Shown here: positions 1-10,449 of the stretch, one piece after another
Layout: each line of letters begins with the position of its first letter
Position numbering within the stretch: the stretch's first letter is position 1
Assembly (NCBI GenBank): GCA_029378245.1
Contig: JARKIF010000007.1
Coordinates: 372,001-436,000 of the forward strand
Source of the DNA: Roridomyces roridus
Lineage: Eukaryota > Basidiomycota > Agaricomycetes > Agaricales > Mycenaceae
Reading direction: 5' to 3'
Length of the DNA: 64,000 nt
Position numbers and translations under genes: made by a program
Notes under the pieces: model-generated
Databases searched by the model: none
Seen by the model: the letters and a program-made list of their open reading frames with translations, nothing else
What the model was told of the DNA's origin: nothing

Positions 1-948
1 ATCTGTACAGGAAGTTCAGACACAAGGGGCATATAAAGAAAGAAGCGCGCACATGATTGCGACAAGTGCTCTTGGCATACGAGGCTTGAATGCAAATGAA
101 CTGATTGAGGGCCTTGGTGTGCGCCTGGGATGGGTTGTCAAAGAAGGACTTGAAGTCCTTGAGGGGAGCGTGCTTCTTGAGGTGGACCTAAATCAAGCAT
201 GAGTACATTTAACTGTTGGTCGATGTGAGATGACACTCACGACAACCTCGTTGCGAATGGCCTCGTTCTCCCAGTCGGTGCGCTTGGGGTCAGAAACCTT
301 GACCTTGCAGAGGTAAGTGATCTCGGTCTTGGAGGTCTTGGAGGTCGTGAGCATGAGAGGACGAGTGCAAATCGTAGACACACCTTTTGAGTCGTGTTCA
401 ACTCTGTCTTCTGCCCGATAGCCAGCTTGACGTCGGTCAAGTGGGTTTTGATGTCAGTAAGGTCGGCGCGAGATTGGAGGATGAGCTGCTTGGAGTGGAG
501 GTTATCGGCAAGGAGGTAGGTCATCGGGACAACCAAGGCGCGCTCAATGCGGTCTTGGCACAGCGACTGCCGGAATGTGTTCAGCGACTTGGTCGAGTCA
601 AGAGGAGGGAGAAGACAGACGTCAACAAACTTGAGAAGATCATCACTTGCTTTGGGATCCAGCCCCAAGAGGTTGGCGGTGGTGGTGCCGGCACGTTCGT
701 TGGTCACCCTGTTGGGGTTGCCGAGATCAAAAGAAGGCGGGCTGCTGGACCGATGACCATAGGGAGCTTGAGCCCAGAGAAGAGCGCCATTCCTCCTGGC
801 CGGGGAAGTTGTAAGATTGGTCGTTGTTGTGCTGGGGTTGCTGGTACATGGCGGGCGTGTGGTGGGGAGACGAGGGCGTCTGGCATGCAACTGAAATTTT
901 GGCAATCAGATCATGATGTTCCCATGTTTCATATCTCGGAGGGGGCAT
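1..948 (-). CDS. Hypothetical protein, 3' end beyond window
   Basis: Unknown gene running off the left edge. Two introns are visible near its 3' side (GTGTGT...AG at about 334-381 and GTGAGT...AG at about 188-241). They join exons reading ELNTTQK / TSKTEITYLCKVKVSD and RNEVV / VHLKKHAPLKDFKSFF. The central part has LLGLDPKASDDLLKFVDVCL followed by a helical, Leu-rich stretch. The likely start is the ATG at 948 (MPPPRYETWEHHDL...). Its frame stops at about position 728 (...QQPAFF stop), and the continuing DLGNPNRVTNERAG lies in another frame. Either an unrecognised intron or a one-base frameshift lies there. I do not recognise the family. The gene sits in repeat-rich DNA, so it may be a transposon-associated or decaying gene. 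Confidence 0.45.
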
Positions 949-1530
949 TGCGGTGGAGGGCCATCGTCTTTGAGACCAAGCAGTCAGTCACAGCGGCGAC
1001 GGATCATGTACATAGCGGGTGGCACAACCGAGTCTTGGCAGAGAAGCCACAAGCTTCTGAAGGCTTCTGAAGACAGAATGTGTTCATTCCCTTCTCTTAT
1101 GTAAACCCTGATCGCAGCAGCCAAATCACATTATATGCCAGCTATTCACCCACACTCACCCTCTGCCAACTACCTCGTCCATTGAATTACTGCAGCAGAA
1201 TCACTGCAGTAGCCCTGCCCGCCCTTCCCAATCCCTTTAATTGGAACACTTTAACAAGCTCCTGAAGACTCTCAGTCTTGATAGCGACTCATTTATTCTC
1301 TTTGGCAACTTCACGAAGCCACTCATTCTCTTTGACTACTCGACAAAGCCATGGTCTCTGGAACTACAAGTTCTTTGCCATTGCATCTTTACCACACACC
1401 TCTTTAACCGCGCGCTGCCAGTGGCGATCCTGCCGCCTCCGTGCCGACATCACTCGCCGGCATCAGTCGAATTGATGGCCGTCTGTCTGGTAGTGCCAAA
1501 CAAACTGAACACCAAAACAGCCCATCCACC

Positions 1531-2560
1531 ATGGCTCTCCCACCTCCCAATCCCAATCTCCCGGGGCCTCTCACCAACCCACCTTCAGATGTGCTGTCTG
1601 AATGCGCTCACGCAGTCATTTCGTGCTCTGCAGCTATTTCGAGATGTGCTTTCGGAAGGAGCTGGTGCCCACCAGCGATTGACTGCAGGGCCATCATGGG
1701 CGCAAACCTTCCTTGATGCCTACGCCGAGGACTCCTTGACCTCCTCAACCAGGGACAGCCGGCTTTCGCTGAGGTATTCTTCGATACCATGCCTGGTGAG
1801 CATGATCTTTCATCTGATTGGGACGCAAGACTGAGAGCTTGTCAGTGCTTGGGCTTGCCCGATTTGAGCAGCACGACGTCGGCAAACTCGTTGACCTGGT
1901 ACTCACCCAGCTTCAGGAGGTGGAGTTCAGCAGCCCTGTTGCTGCACGATGGAAGGTCTCTTCAAATTCTTGGTCCAAACAACAAGGACCTTCTTGAAGG
2001 ACGACTGTCACTGGCAAGCCCCCCCCCCCAGGAAGAGGGATGGACCCTCCGTGTTGTTCGCATAGGCCAGGAGTCCCATCGTCCTCTGGATGTATTGGAC
2101 TACCTTGCCAGCCGAAGGCGTGTGACCGTACAATGCGAGAAGTATGTGGTCCTTTCGATATACCTTCAGTGGCTAATCAGATTACAGATGCAAAATCAAG
2201 CACAAGTTCCTCCGTGTGCACACTTTTGCTTCAAGACCACCAATCTTGATAATCCATATCAACAACACCAAGAGTCTTGCCGACAACACAATTGTAAAGG
2301 GTGCAGTCGTGTACCCGGAGCAGATCCATTGGCAGGATGGGGACCGTATCGGAACTGGTTGCAGTGTGCAGACGAGTGGGACCCACATCTACAGCTGGCC
2401 ATTGGACAGCCCTCGTCAAGACGAGCACGCACAATGTGCTTTGCGATGATGTGAACATCACCACCGGCCCTGCAGTCCCCTTCCCCCCCGGCGATCACTA
2501 CGTCACTGTTTTATTCTACCTGGACACTCGCAGATTGGCTCCCGGACAAAGCCGGGCGGC
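1531..2560 (+). pseudogene. Ubiquitin-specific protease (C19/UCH)-like pseudogene
   Basis: Pieces of a ubiquitin-specific protease fold are spread over different frames of one strand. A Cys-box-like segment (QMCCLNALTQSFRALQLF, from about 1583) is followed in another frame by LLDLLNQGQPAFAEVFFDTM. A linker with HDVGKLVDLVLTQLQEVEF comes next, then FLRVHTFASRPPILIIHINN, which corresponds to the PxxLxIHLxRF part of the family. After a further shift comes ELVAVCRRVGPTSTAGHWTA and VLCDDVNIT, matching the His-box (GHY/W) and the Asp/Asn region. At least three frame changes are needed, so I read this as a decayed gene; short introns at about 1797-1840 and 2142-2187 are possible. The assignment rests on motif order by eye, with no profile search. 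Confidence 0.45.
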
Positions 2561-2565
2561 CCCTG

Positions 2566-2687
2566 CCGAATCAAGACCCTCCTCCCCCGCCTAATCAAGA
2601 CCCTCCTCCCCCGCCTAATCAAGACCCTCCTCCTCTGCCAAATCAAGACCCTCCTCCTCCGCCAAATCAAGATCCTCCTCCCCCGCC
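2566..2687 (+). repeat. 24-bp coding-type tandem repeat, (PNQDPPPP)x5
   Basis: Five imperfect copies of a 24-bp unit (core AATCAAGACCCTCCTCC). On the plus strand, in one frame, each encodes Pro-Asn-G​ln-Asp-Pro-Pro-Pro-Pro. The unit length is a multiple of three, as in protein-coding repeats. The open frame continues into PGQWPMSPLCAQRFGNVPLF and stops near 2868. It lies directly after the protease-like remnant and before the SPO11 start, and probably encoded a proline-rich tail or linker. Confidence 0.7.
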
Positions 2688-2845
2688 ACCTGGCCAGTGG
2701 CCCATGAGCCCGCTTTGTGCACAGCGCTTTGGAAATGTGCCGTTGTTTCACCAGGCGATCGGTGACCTGACTCGTTCGCTGTCAGCACCAAAGCGGACAT
2801 TGGCACAGGCTGCCGCCGACTCTGGTGCTCGTTGTGCAGACACCG

Positions 2846-4080
2846 ATGTGGCAGAGGAGGCGCTGTGAAACTGAGGTGAGATGGGCGGATCACCGACAGA
2901 TCTTAGAACAGTTGGAAGATATACTTGCCATGTAAGGATCTAGAACGCCTATGGCCTGCGATCTAACCTTTTCTTGCAGGAACTGGCCCAATCCGGAGGC
3001 CGCAGAGGTGACCCGACAAATTTGCACCTTTCTGGCTCAACTTTTCCGCCAAAGGCCGTGGGTCCTTGACATAGTCAATCTCAACTCGGATTTGGACTGC
3101 GTGTGAGTACCGCTCTACCTCATCTAGTCAGCCTCATTGAAGCTCAACATGGGACAGAAATGGCATTTGGTGTTTGCTTATCAGCAGGGTGCTAGTCACG
3201 CCAATGGACCGGCATTTTGGTACGAACCTTTTGGCAGCCGCGTTTGCGTATTGACTGGGTTGCACAGCCCAGGTCATTGCCATCCTCAACATTCTTGAAT
3301 TCAATGTACAGCGCGGTCACCTACGCTCGCTACGGTGCGCGTTTTTGTCAACTCCGTCGGGTTAGCTTATCGGTTGTTGGCAGGTGGCTTTATTACTTTT
3401 TAAAATGGCTGTTCAAGCACATGCAAGAGTGCTCAGATTTACTGGACGTGCTGTGCGCCCGTTTGGGCTTGCAAAGAAAACTAGTTAATATCGTCAGTGG
3501 AAGCTGTCGTTTCGGTCAGCTCTCTCAAATCCTCCACAGGCGGCCTTGGGGAGGGGTGTTATTGTCGGAGCAGGGATGATGATTCTCTTGTGCAACGGAG
3601 AAAAGATCTACACTGCAGATCGCGTGGTAGGAACCTGCGCTTCCCGCTGGGCACTGATATCTGATGATTCTGCTAGGTGACCCACATCCCCTACGTGGAG
3701 TTGATCGACAAGATTGATCTCGAGGAGACGCAGATGGTGTATGTGTCGGAAAAACACGTATGTGACGCTGGCGCTTTCTTTTCTTGACAACGCTTACTCC
3801 TCCCTTTAGTCCGTCGCTGAGATGATGTACAACGGGGGCCTCTTACAGAAGAGGGCAATCTTTATCTCCGTGAGGTCAACACAAGTGGGCAAAACATTGG
3901 ACTAACGTGAAACAGCCCAGCAGTGAACCGCAGTTGCCAACGCACAAATTCCTAGGGAAGCTTATGGATGATAACCCTTGGTATGATTCACCCTCATCCT
4001 CTTGTACGACAGCTGATCTTGGTAGGGTCGCCATTGGCTACCTTGGGGATGTTGATCCCCTTGGGTGGCTCATAATATAA
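2846..4080 (+). CDS. SPO11: SPO11/TopoVI-A homologue, C-terminally truncated
   Basis: Meiotic double-strand-break transesterase related to the topoisomerase VI A subunit. Exons: 2846-2931, 2980-3102, 3188-3219, 3268-3334, 3384-3492, 3540-3626, 3677-3757, 3810-3869, 3916-3980 and 4026-4080. Every junction is GT-AG and in phase, giving 254 aa. The joined protein shows the 5Y-CAP active site (LRSLRWLYYFLKWLFK, tandem Tyr as in RD[IL]YY), then LGLQRKLVNI / GVIVGAG. The TOPRIM domain shows the acidic VSEKHSV motif (family VxEKxAV) and GDVDPLGW (family DxDPxG). The family continues about 100 residues further. Here the frame stops with LII after the DxD motif, where an 11-bp direct repeat suggests an insertion. 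Active-site residues are kept, but the missing C-terminus makes it probably non-functional. Start chosen at the first ATG in frame; an upstream exon is possible. Confidence 0.8.
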
Positions 4081-4757
4081 AGTCATTTTTCATTGAAAAA
4101 TACCTGGCTCAAGTGGTAGGCTGAGACGATACAGTGTGCACAAGTGCAGGTCACATGTCAGGCCATTTTAGCTTGATGCAAGTCCAAGACGCAGGTCACA
4201 TGATCTCAAGTTGAGACGCAAGACAGAGACGCAAGTGGTGAGTTGAGACGCAACTCCAATACACAGGTCATGTGACTTCCAAGCTAGGTTCTATCAGGAA
4301 ATTAGGTGATGGAGATAATTTGAAAGACCAAAACTGGAAATTTCCTCATTTGGCCATCTTTTTGCTGCTGGCCTTTGGCATGTTTTGACATTCGACCACA
4401 TGGGCAACTGAGATTATAAAGTAGTATCTTTCATTAGTGTAACAACACACTGATCAAATGAAATTCCAAACACTTTGACTCAGATCTACCCATTTTCTTG
4501 TCAAATATGCAGCAATAGATAGATAACAATAACAAGTGGATTTACAATGAGAGTTTTCAACACATTGGAATATTGCCTGATCATGGATTATGTAAGATTG
4601 TGGGAACATGTGACCATCTGATCACTTGTATCAGATTCTTGAATCAACATTTGATCCAAACTTTGATCACATGACCTGCGTCTGGGAGCTGCGTCTTGCG
4701 TCTGGGAGTTGCGTCTCAACTTGCACTTTTAGGACCTGTGTCCCAGGCTTGCCTTGG
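4069..4757. mobile_element. Probable MITE-like insertion in SPO11
   Basis: Non-coding, AT-rich stretch between two exact copies of CCCTTGGGTGG (4058-4068 and 4758-4768), which look like a target-site duplication. Inside, a motif around GTTGAGACGCAAC occurs at about 4208-4222 and 4241-4255, and in inverted orientation at about 4700-4722 (GGAGTTGCGTCTCAACTTGC). CACATGACCTGCGTC-type repeats are also inverted between the two sides. Inverted subterminal repeats without a gene fit a non-autonomous DNA transposon. No clear terminal inverted repeat at the exact ends was found, and an 11-bp duplication is longer than usual for hAT (8 bp), so the family is open. Confidence 0.5.
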
Positions 4758-4951
4758 CCCTTGGGTGGTGCTACCACATGATAGGCATCCATAACCTGTG
4801 TCAGGGCCATATTGCCATGTCTAGTTGACTTCCCTATCCAGCAAAACCTGGGAACTAAACCTGAAAAGATGCATAAACTTGTGTATCACTGCATTGAACT
4901 AATCCCTTGCATCTGCGCCATTGACACTGTAATTTTCAATGATAAATGCTG

Positions 4952-5572
4952 TCATATCATGAGCCAAGTAATACAGTGCGGCAGGCGACAGTTGTGGCAT
5001 GAGGTCACCAAGATCAAGGATATAGGCTTTATTGGCATATACATGTCGCAGCTCCACGATATATCCAACTCCAAGTGAGTAAATGCCTTCGACATTGTTC
5101 CATCGGGGGTGCCGTCACGTCCTTGAAGAAGCGGCGACCCTTCTGGCATGCTCCCCAAGAACTGTTGAAAAACCTTGTCCAAGTCTGCTTGCCACTTGGG
5201 GTTGTCCAGATCCACGTTCTTCTGGGGACAAATTGTTAGGGCAGCCTAGTGGCATCTCCCCGGCATACCCGAGTCGGGTGGCAGTCCCAGGTCGCTCATG
5301 GCCATGGGAGGTGTGTTGGATGCAGAGAGCTGCCTGTGCTCTGGTATACAAGAGTCCAAGACTGGGGCAGTGTGGGAGGAGGTGGAAGTTGGGGCTGCTT
5401 GGGCTGAAGGTTGTTTACTTACGCCAGAGGAAGACGAGTTGGCCTTGGGTGCTTTTGCGCTGGAGCGTGTGAGTCGCTGGGTGGGCGTCTCGTTGTTGCG
5501 GGCCTGTTTGCAACGGTGATATGTGCCATCGTTGTTGTTGGGCATGTCAACGTTGATCCAGCACAAGTCCAA
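4952..5572 (-). CDS. Hypothetical protein (frame uncertain)
   Basis: Exon 1 begins at 5572 and carries a Ser/Thr/Pro-rich, low-complexity protein (NNETPTQRLTRSSAKAPKAN then SSSSGVSKQPSAQ). A downstream frame reads VDLDNPKWQADLDKVFQQFL GSMPEGSPLLQGRDGTPDG and ends in the plus-strand complement of about 4952. A GTATGC...CCCCAG intron at about 5224-5268 separates them. Strict splicing there gives the wrong phase by one base for the better-looking second exon, so a frameshift is likely. No family recognised. Divergent from the small gene at 5621. Confidence 0.3.
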
Positions 5573-5620
5573 AAGTCAACATATCACGCCATCACAAATT
5601 CACTTTGCGCCACCCCACTC

Positions 5621-5902
5621 ATGTTGGCTCAGCAGGAGGACTGGGATATGTCCGACAGTGACACCTCCGTGTACTGTGAGAGCTTTTCCGTGGAAGAGCA
5701 GTTGAAAGTGTTGTATCAGAGGGACGTGAGGGCAAGGTATGTCGCCCGCACCCCGGCTATTTGCTGCACTAATACTCACCACCACAGAGAGGCCTGCGCA
5801 GAGGAATTGTTGAGGCGCCAAGCTGCAGTAGTGTTGGTTACACCGGATGCGTCTACAACAGTACTGATACCCTTGACAGACAAGAATTCATTGAAGCATT
5901 GA
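5621..5902 (+). CDS. Small hypothetical protein, two exons
   Basis: ATG at 5621 (MLAQQEDWDMSDSDTSVYCE) in an acidic, helical frame. A GTATGTCGCC...CACCACAG intron at about 5737-5787 joins QRDVRAR to EACAEELLRRQAAVVLVTPD in phase. Stop at 5902, about 77 aa. No family recognised. It is divergent from the gene at 5572 with about 50 bp between starts, and is possibly part of a transposon. Confidence 0.35.
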   Translation: MLAQQEDWDMSDSDTSVYCESFSVEEQLKVLYQRDVRARYVARTPAICCTNTHHHREACAEELLRRQAAVVLVTPDASTTVLIPLTDKNSLKH

Positions 5903-8900
5903 ACCGACGGTGACACATGTCTTGCTTGCTGGGTGAGAGGTTGGCCCAGATGACTAGTGCAGGGGTGTCGACCTGAAGCACCACCAGGGGAAAGGCACGG
6001 CCTTTGCCTGATGATCGAGTCAACAAAAGCGAGTGCTCAGTGATCAACAACCTGCTTGACAACCTTTACAAAAGAGCTTGCTGCAACATGGCCCCTCCAA
6101 AAGGCAACCGAAGCATTGGTGCGCTTGCAGAGCCTTGTTGGTGTTGGAAGTTGTTGATCAACTGATGATATTGATTGATGGACTGATGGCATTCTCGTGT
6201 TCTGGTCATGTGACCGTGTTTCTGATATTCATCTGACATGGGAATTCTCCCATGATATGCTTCTTTCCTATTGTATTTACCAATTAGGACTTCCTTTTGT
6301 TCTGACAAGTATATAATATAGTCAGCTGTCATGTAGCCCAGGTCCCCAGTTTCTCACTGTTGACCTCAGGCATGTAGTTTCATAGTCACCAATACAGAGT
6401 TTCTCACTGTTGACCTCAGTTCATCTGTGCTGCCTGCTTCAACACAAGGCCTGTAGGAGTCAATATCAGCTCTTTTGGGGAATACGCACAGGAGGCAGCC
6501 CAGTCCCTCATTCTTGAATTGGGTACATGCTGCGGCATGGCCAGAAGTACACAGACCGGCACCACGGATGGAGGAGAGGAGGTAGGTGCGGACAAGTGAG
6601 CGGATCAAGTGGCTGTACAGCCTCGTTCTCTTTCGCCGACTCTCATGCACGCCTCCTCACTCTCCATCTTCATAGTTTAAATGCAAGGCCAGTGAATTTT
6701 CGTCTGGCCACATCTTCGTGTGATGAATCATGTGAACCCGTTCTCTCTTTCACAACGATCTTCTCCACATTTCTCGCATCCAAGACGCTCGACAGACTCA
6801 ATTCAAATCGTCTGCGACGGAGATGCATCCCCTCAACCTCTGAGATGTCTTGCATGGAGGAGAGACGGCTGGATGATGTGGCAGCATCCCAGGTGCGTCG
6901 CTACATGTACGGCCTCAATCTTGTCCGCACGGCCTTCAGACTGGGTTTGTTTCACCTCGGCGTGCCGCTCCGTTCTCCTCAGCCTTGGATGTACTCCTCA
7001 CGCTCTGGAATGCGTCGTTGTAGGAAAGATGGGCGGCGCTCGATGACGTGGCATCTTGGGGGTGCGTTGTCGACATGTATAGCCCCGTTCTGGCCCTCAC
7101 AGCCTCTTTGACTCTCGTCGTCCCTCTCCCTTGAGTCCTCGACGCAATAGATTCCAAAATACGGAGTTTGTATTTGCCCGAGGCACTAGGTGTGTACTAT
7201 TCTCACTTGCCATACCCCCACACCGCATCTCTACATCCATGGGCCCAATTCCCACCACAGAGCAGGGCCCCTACTCCCAACTCCACGTTCCTGTTCGTTT
7301 TCTGACACCTTGCAGGCCCATTTGCGTCCAGCCGTCATCTGCACTAGTGCACTACATACAGTACATCTTTTGCAAAAGATACATTAAGTATCAGACCGTG
7401 GTTTTGCAAAAGTTACCAGTAAATTTTATCTATACCCAAAAGGCACCGAATCTCTTATCTCTGACTGTATCCATCACAGGGATCAGGGCGGCATCCTGGG
7501 GCAGTATCGGGTATACTGGACAACCAGATTAACTCTCGGTTAAGCTCTATTTAATGGGTAATTGATATTAATATCTTAAAGTGCCATCAATGGCTCCGGA
7601 GATGACTGATACCACTGCATCAATTGACTACACACCCCCGGCATGGATCAGAAATGATCAGCGATCAAAAATCAAAGTTGTAGAGCTGATTTGCAGCTAC
7701 AGAATCACCCTATACAATACTGGCTCAAAATGCCTGGCTGGCTCACAAAATGCAAAATACTTTCCAAACCCCGGCTTCAGAAAAATGAAATACCTGTATT
7801 ACATGAGTCAAAATGTATGGCCTATTGCTCAGGGTGTTTTGATGGTGATTTTTCAAGGCACAGCAGCATGGTAGGTATGGTGGGCTAGCAAAGGAGGTGA
7901 GCCTGGTAGATCAGGTGAGTCTCCAGTGCTTCAAGATGTTGGTTGTATAGTCTAGTGGTTCCTTCTCTCTTTAATACTGATGCCTTCTTAATCCTTTTTG
8001 CAAAGGTCGCAAGTTCAAATCCTGGTACCCTCATCCCATTTTTGTTGCCTTCATACCTTTACCACCATTGCCTCAATTCTTTTGAATCTTCATAGAACTA
8101 TTGCAACACTCCCTCCCATCCACTTCATGTATTTACAACCCCCATTTACACTGACTGAGAGGCACAATTGCTGTATGATTGAAAACACTGATTTCCTGGT
8201 ACTGAATGATTCTGGTGCCCAGATGTGTGATCTGTAGCCTGTAAGTCTGATCCTGGCTCATATTAATTCTAATCTGAAGAAGGTTCAACCCAGGCCCCTG
8301 ATTCCAGAGAGATTTCAACTCAATTCTGTCAAATGCAAGTGTGCACCAGTTCTCAATACCTGTGGCTAATGCATTGGTTCCAACACCACAGTGAGCATTT
8401 CACTTGCCAGTAGACCCCATTAGAGCAAAGAAACTGGCTAGAACATGAGGAGAAACCTGAGTTATGAGTGTGATCATTTTGAGCTGATCCCCCTTGTTGT
8501 GCACCTACAGGGCCATATACATGTATTGGGAGTCTAAAAACTAGATGGAACATCTTAGGATTGCTCCACCCATCCATATTTGCAAGAGTATTTGCAAGAT
8601 TCCACTGGTTGTGTTTGGGTCTTGCAGGATTGTAGGGTAAGAATTTGGTCAAATGTCCAGTGGAGCTCTTGAACAGAACTCCATGGATTCTCCACCAACC
8701 TTCATGATCAAGGACACTTTCTGGACCCCCTGAGCTCCCTTTCCTCATTGGTGACTTCAAATATCCCAGATTCCATTCCCTTTGTCTTCTATCAACAGAA
8801 TGATCCAAAATGATCACAAAATCCCTATGCATATAACTTTACTTTCTATGCAGGTATTCAGCTGATCTTGGTTGTGCTGGCTTCCTATACTCTAGGGTAC

Positions 8901-10111
8901 TTGTCCCATGTGCTTCAACCACAGAGGAAAAATCAAGAGCCTGAGCAATACAGTGAAAATGGGATTTGATGACTTTTCCCACTTTCACCTGGCCTATTAT
9001 GCACCTTATGGTAAGAGACTTCAAAAGTCATTAATAATACTCATTGAAGTCTTGGGGTGCTAAGGATCAGGTTATCAACTGCCAATATCAATAGCTGCAC
9101 CTAGATCTACCTTTTATCTCATTCACTTATAACACTCTCCCATGGCTCAGATCTGGACTGATATTTGAGATCTAGCATCCTAAGTGGTACATAAACATGC
9201 TAAGCTCACAGATCACAAAAGTATGAAACCACATGGAAATGATATCAAAGGTGCAAAAATGCACAGACCATTTCCACTCTTACAGCTGGTATATACACAA
9301 AGTGGTAACACACTTGTTGCCAAAACATGTGGAAGGATTGAAAGAAGAATTGTTGTCAGTAAAGTTTGTTAAGGATCCCAGAGGCAGATCCAATGGGAGT
9401 GCAAAAGCTGAAAATTGCCTTTTTGGGAGGAAAGCGTAGTGGCCCAATCAGGAATAGCATCCGAAATGTCAAACACTTTTTGAATTCAGAGTTGATGATA
9501 CCACTCTGAGGTTAGAAAACATAATGGTTCCTTTGGTATGAAGCCTTGGGACACACTCAGCTTTCAAAACCTGGTGGTTGGTTTGCAAAGACTCGGCTCT
9601 GAAAAAGTATTTTGCGTTTTGCGGGCCAGCCAATCAGTTTGATGTAAAACAATGTTAGCAACTCCTGTAGCTCTCAAGCGGCTCTACAACTTTGATTTTT
9701 TTTTTTTTTTTTGATCCCCCATCTTTTTTTGATGCATGCCGCTGGTCCAAATGTGCCGGCTACTCTTTCAGGATTGTTATCACATCTGGAAGGAGCCATC
9801 AATGTTCTCTTCCTATCGGGGATTCTCCGAGAAGGCCGGAGTGGACCCTGTGATTGATTGAAAATTTCAGACCTGATTTTCTGGCTATTTCTCATATATT
9901 TTAAATATGTGCAGTGGAAATGCCTGAAAATCAAATTTAATAGCATATATAGCCTGTGCCGGATGTGCCGTGCCAGCCGGTCAACTAGTTGCGGCTGGCC
10001 ACAACCATATATAGGCTCCAGGTGGCTGTACACCCACTAGCGACTTCCTTTTGCAAAACCATGGTCTGCCACCTAGCACCATCTTTTGCAAAGTATGTAC
10101 TGTACCAGCTG
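5903..10111. other. Gene-poor, repeat-derived region
   Basis: About 4.2 kb with no convincing gene on either strand. Open frames are short, and none shows a recognised domain or plausible splicing. Visible structure: a 22-bp direct repeat GTTTCTCACTGTTGACCTCA at about 6349 and 6399, an imperfect repeat around ATGTGGCA...GTGCGTCG...ACATGTA at about 6876-6910 and 7046-7080, a tRNA-like A/B-box pair near 7946-8022, and a run of about 18 T at 9697. AT-rich DNA from 7.5 to 9.5 kb looks like old transposon sequence. Confidence 0.6.
7943..8036 (+). repeat. tRNA-like sequence, possible SINE head
   Basis: A box-like TATAGTCTAGTGG at 7946-7958 and B box-like GTTCAAATCC at 8013-8022, spaced as in a Pol III promoter, with T-runs after it. 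The sequence cannot be folded into a proper cloverleaf: the T stem is mismatched and no 3' partner for the acceptor stem is present. It is therefore a tRNA-derived relic or SINE head rather than a working tRNA. Confidence 0.3.
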
Positions 10112-10449
10112 AGTGATGGCCACGGGTAACCCGTGAGGTGCCGAGGACCCACCCGTACCCGTACCCGCGCTTGACCCGTACCCGTCGGCTAGGCACGGGT
10201 GGCTGATCCCCCGTGTGCCGTGACTTCTGGCGGTTCCTGGCACCGTTCTTTGGCGTTCAAAATGCAAGGTAAGGGTACATTTCAATTACTTGCCTCGCTT
10301 TCAGCTCTCACAGGCGTCGCGTGTAGATGCCAAAGACTCACGGGTGGGCCACGGGTGAGCCGGCGGGTTCGAGTTGCTGACCCGTACCCGTACCCGCCGC
10401 CACCCGTACCCGTGACCCGTCGCGGGTCACCGCACCCGTGGCCATCACT
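10112..10449. mobile_element. hAT-like MITE with 16-bp perfect TIRs
   Basis: Perfect 16-bp terminal inverted repeats, AGTGATGGCCACGGGT at 10112-10127 and its reverse complement at 10434-10449, bound a 338-bp element. Subterminal arrays of ACCCGT/ACGGGT (10148-10200, 10380-10435) run through it. TIRs of this GATGGC-ACGGGT form with subterminal GGGTAC repeats are typical of short hAT elements. No transposase and no clear 8-bp target duplication were seen. Confidence 0.65.

Noticed and set aside
10148..10440. CCCGTA arrays as internal telomere repeats
   Set aside because: The unit differs from TTAGGG and the arrays lie inside perfect inverted repeats, so they belong to a hAT-like element.
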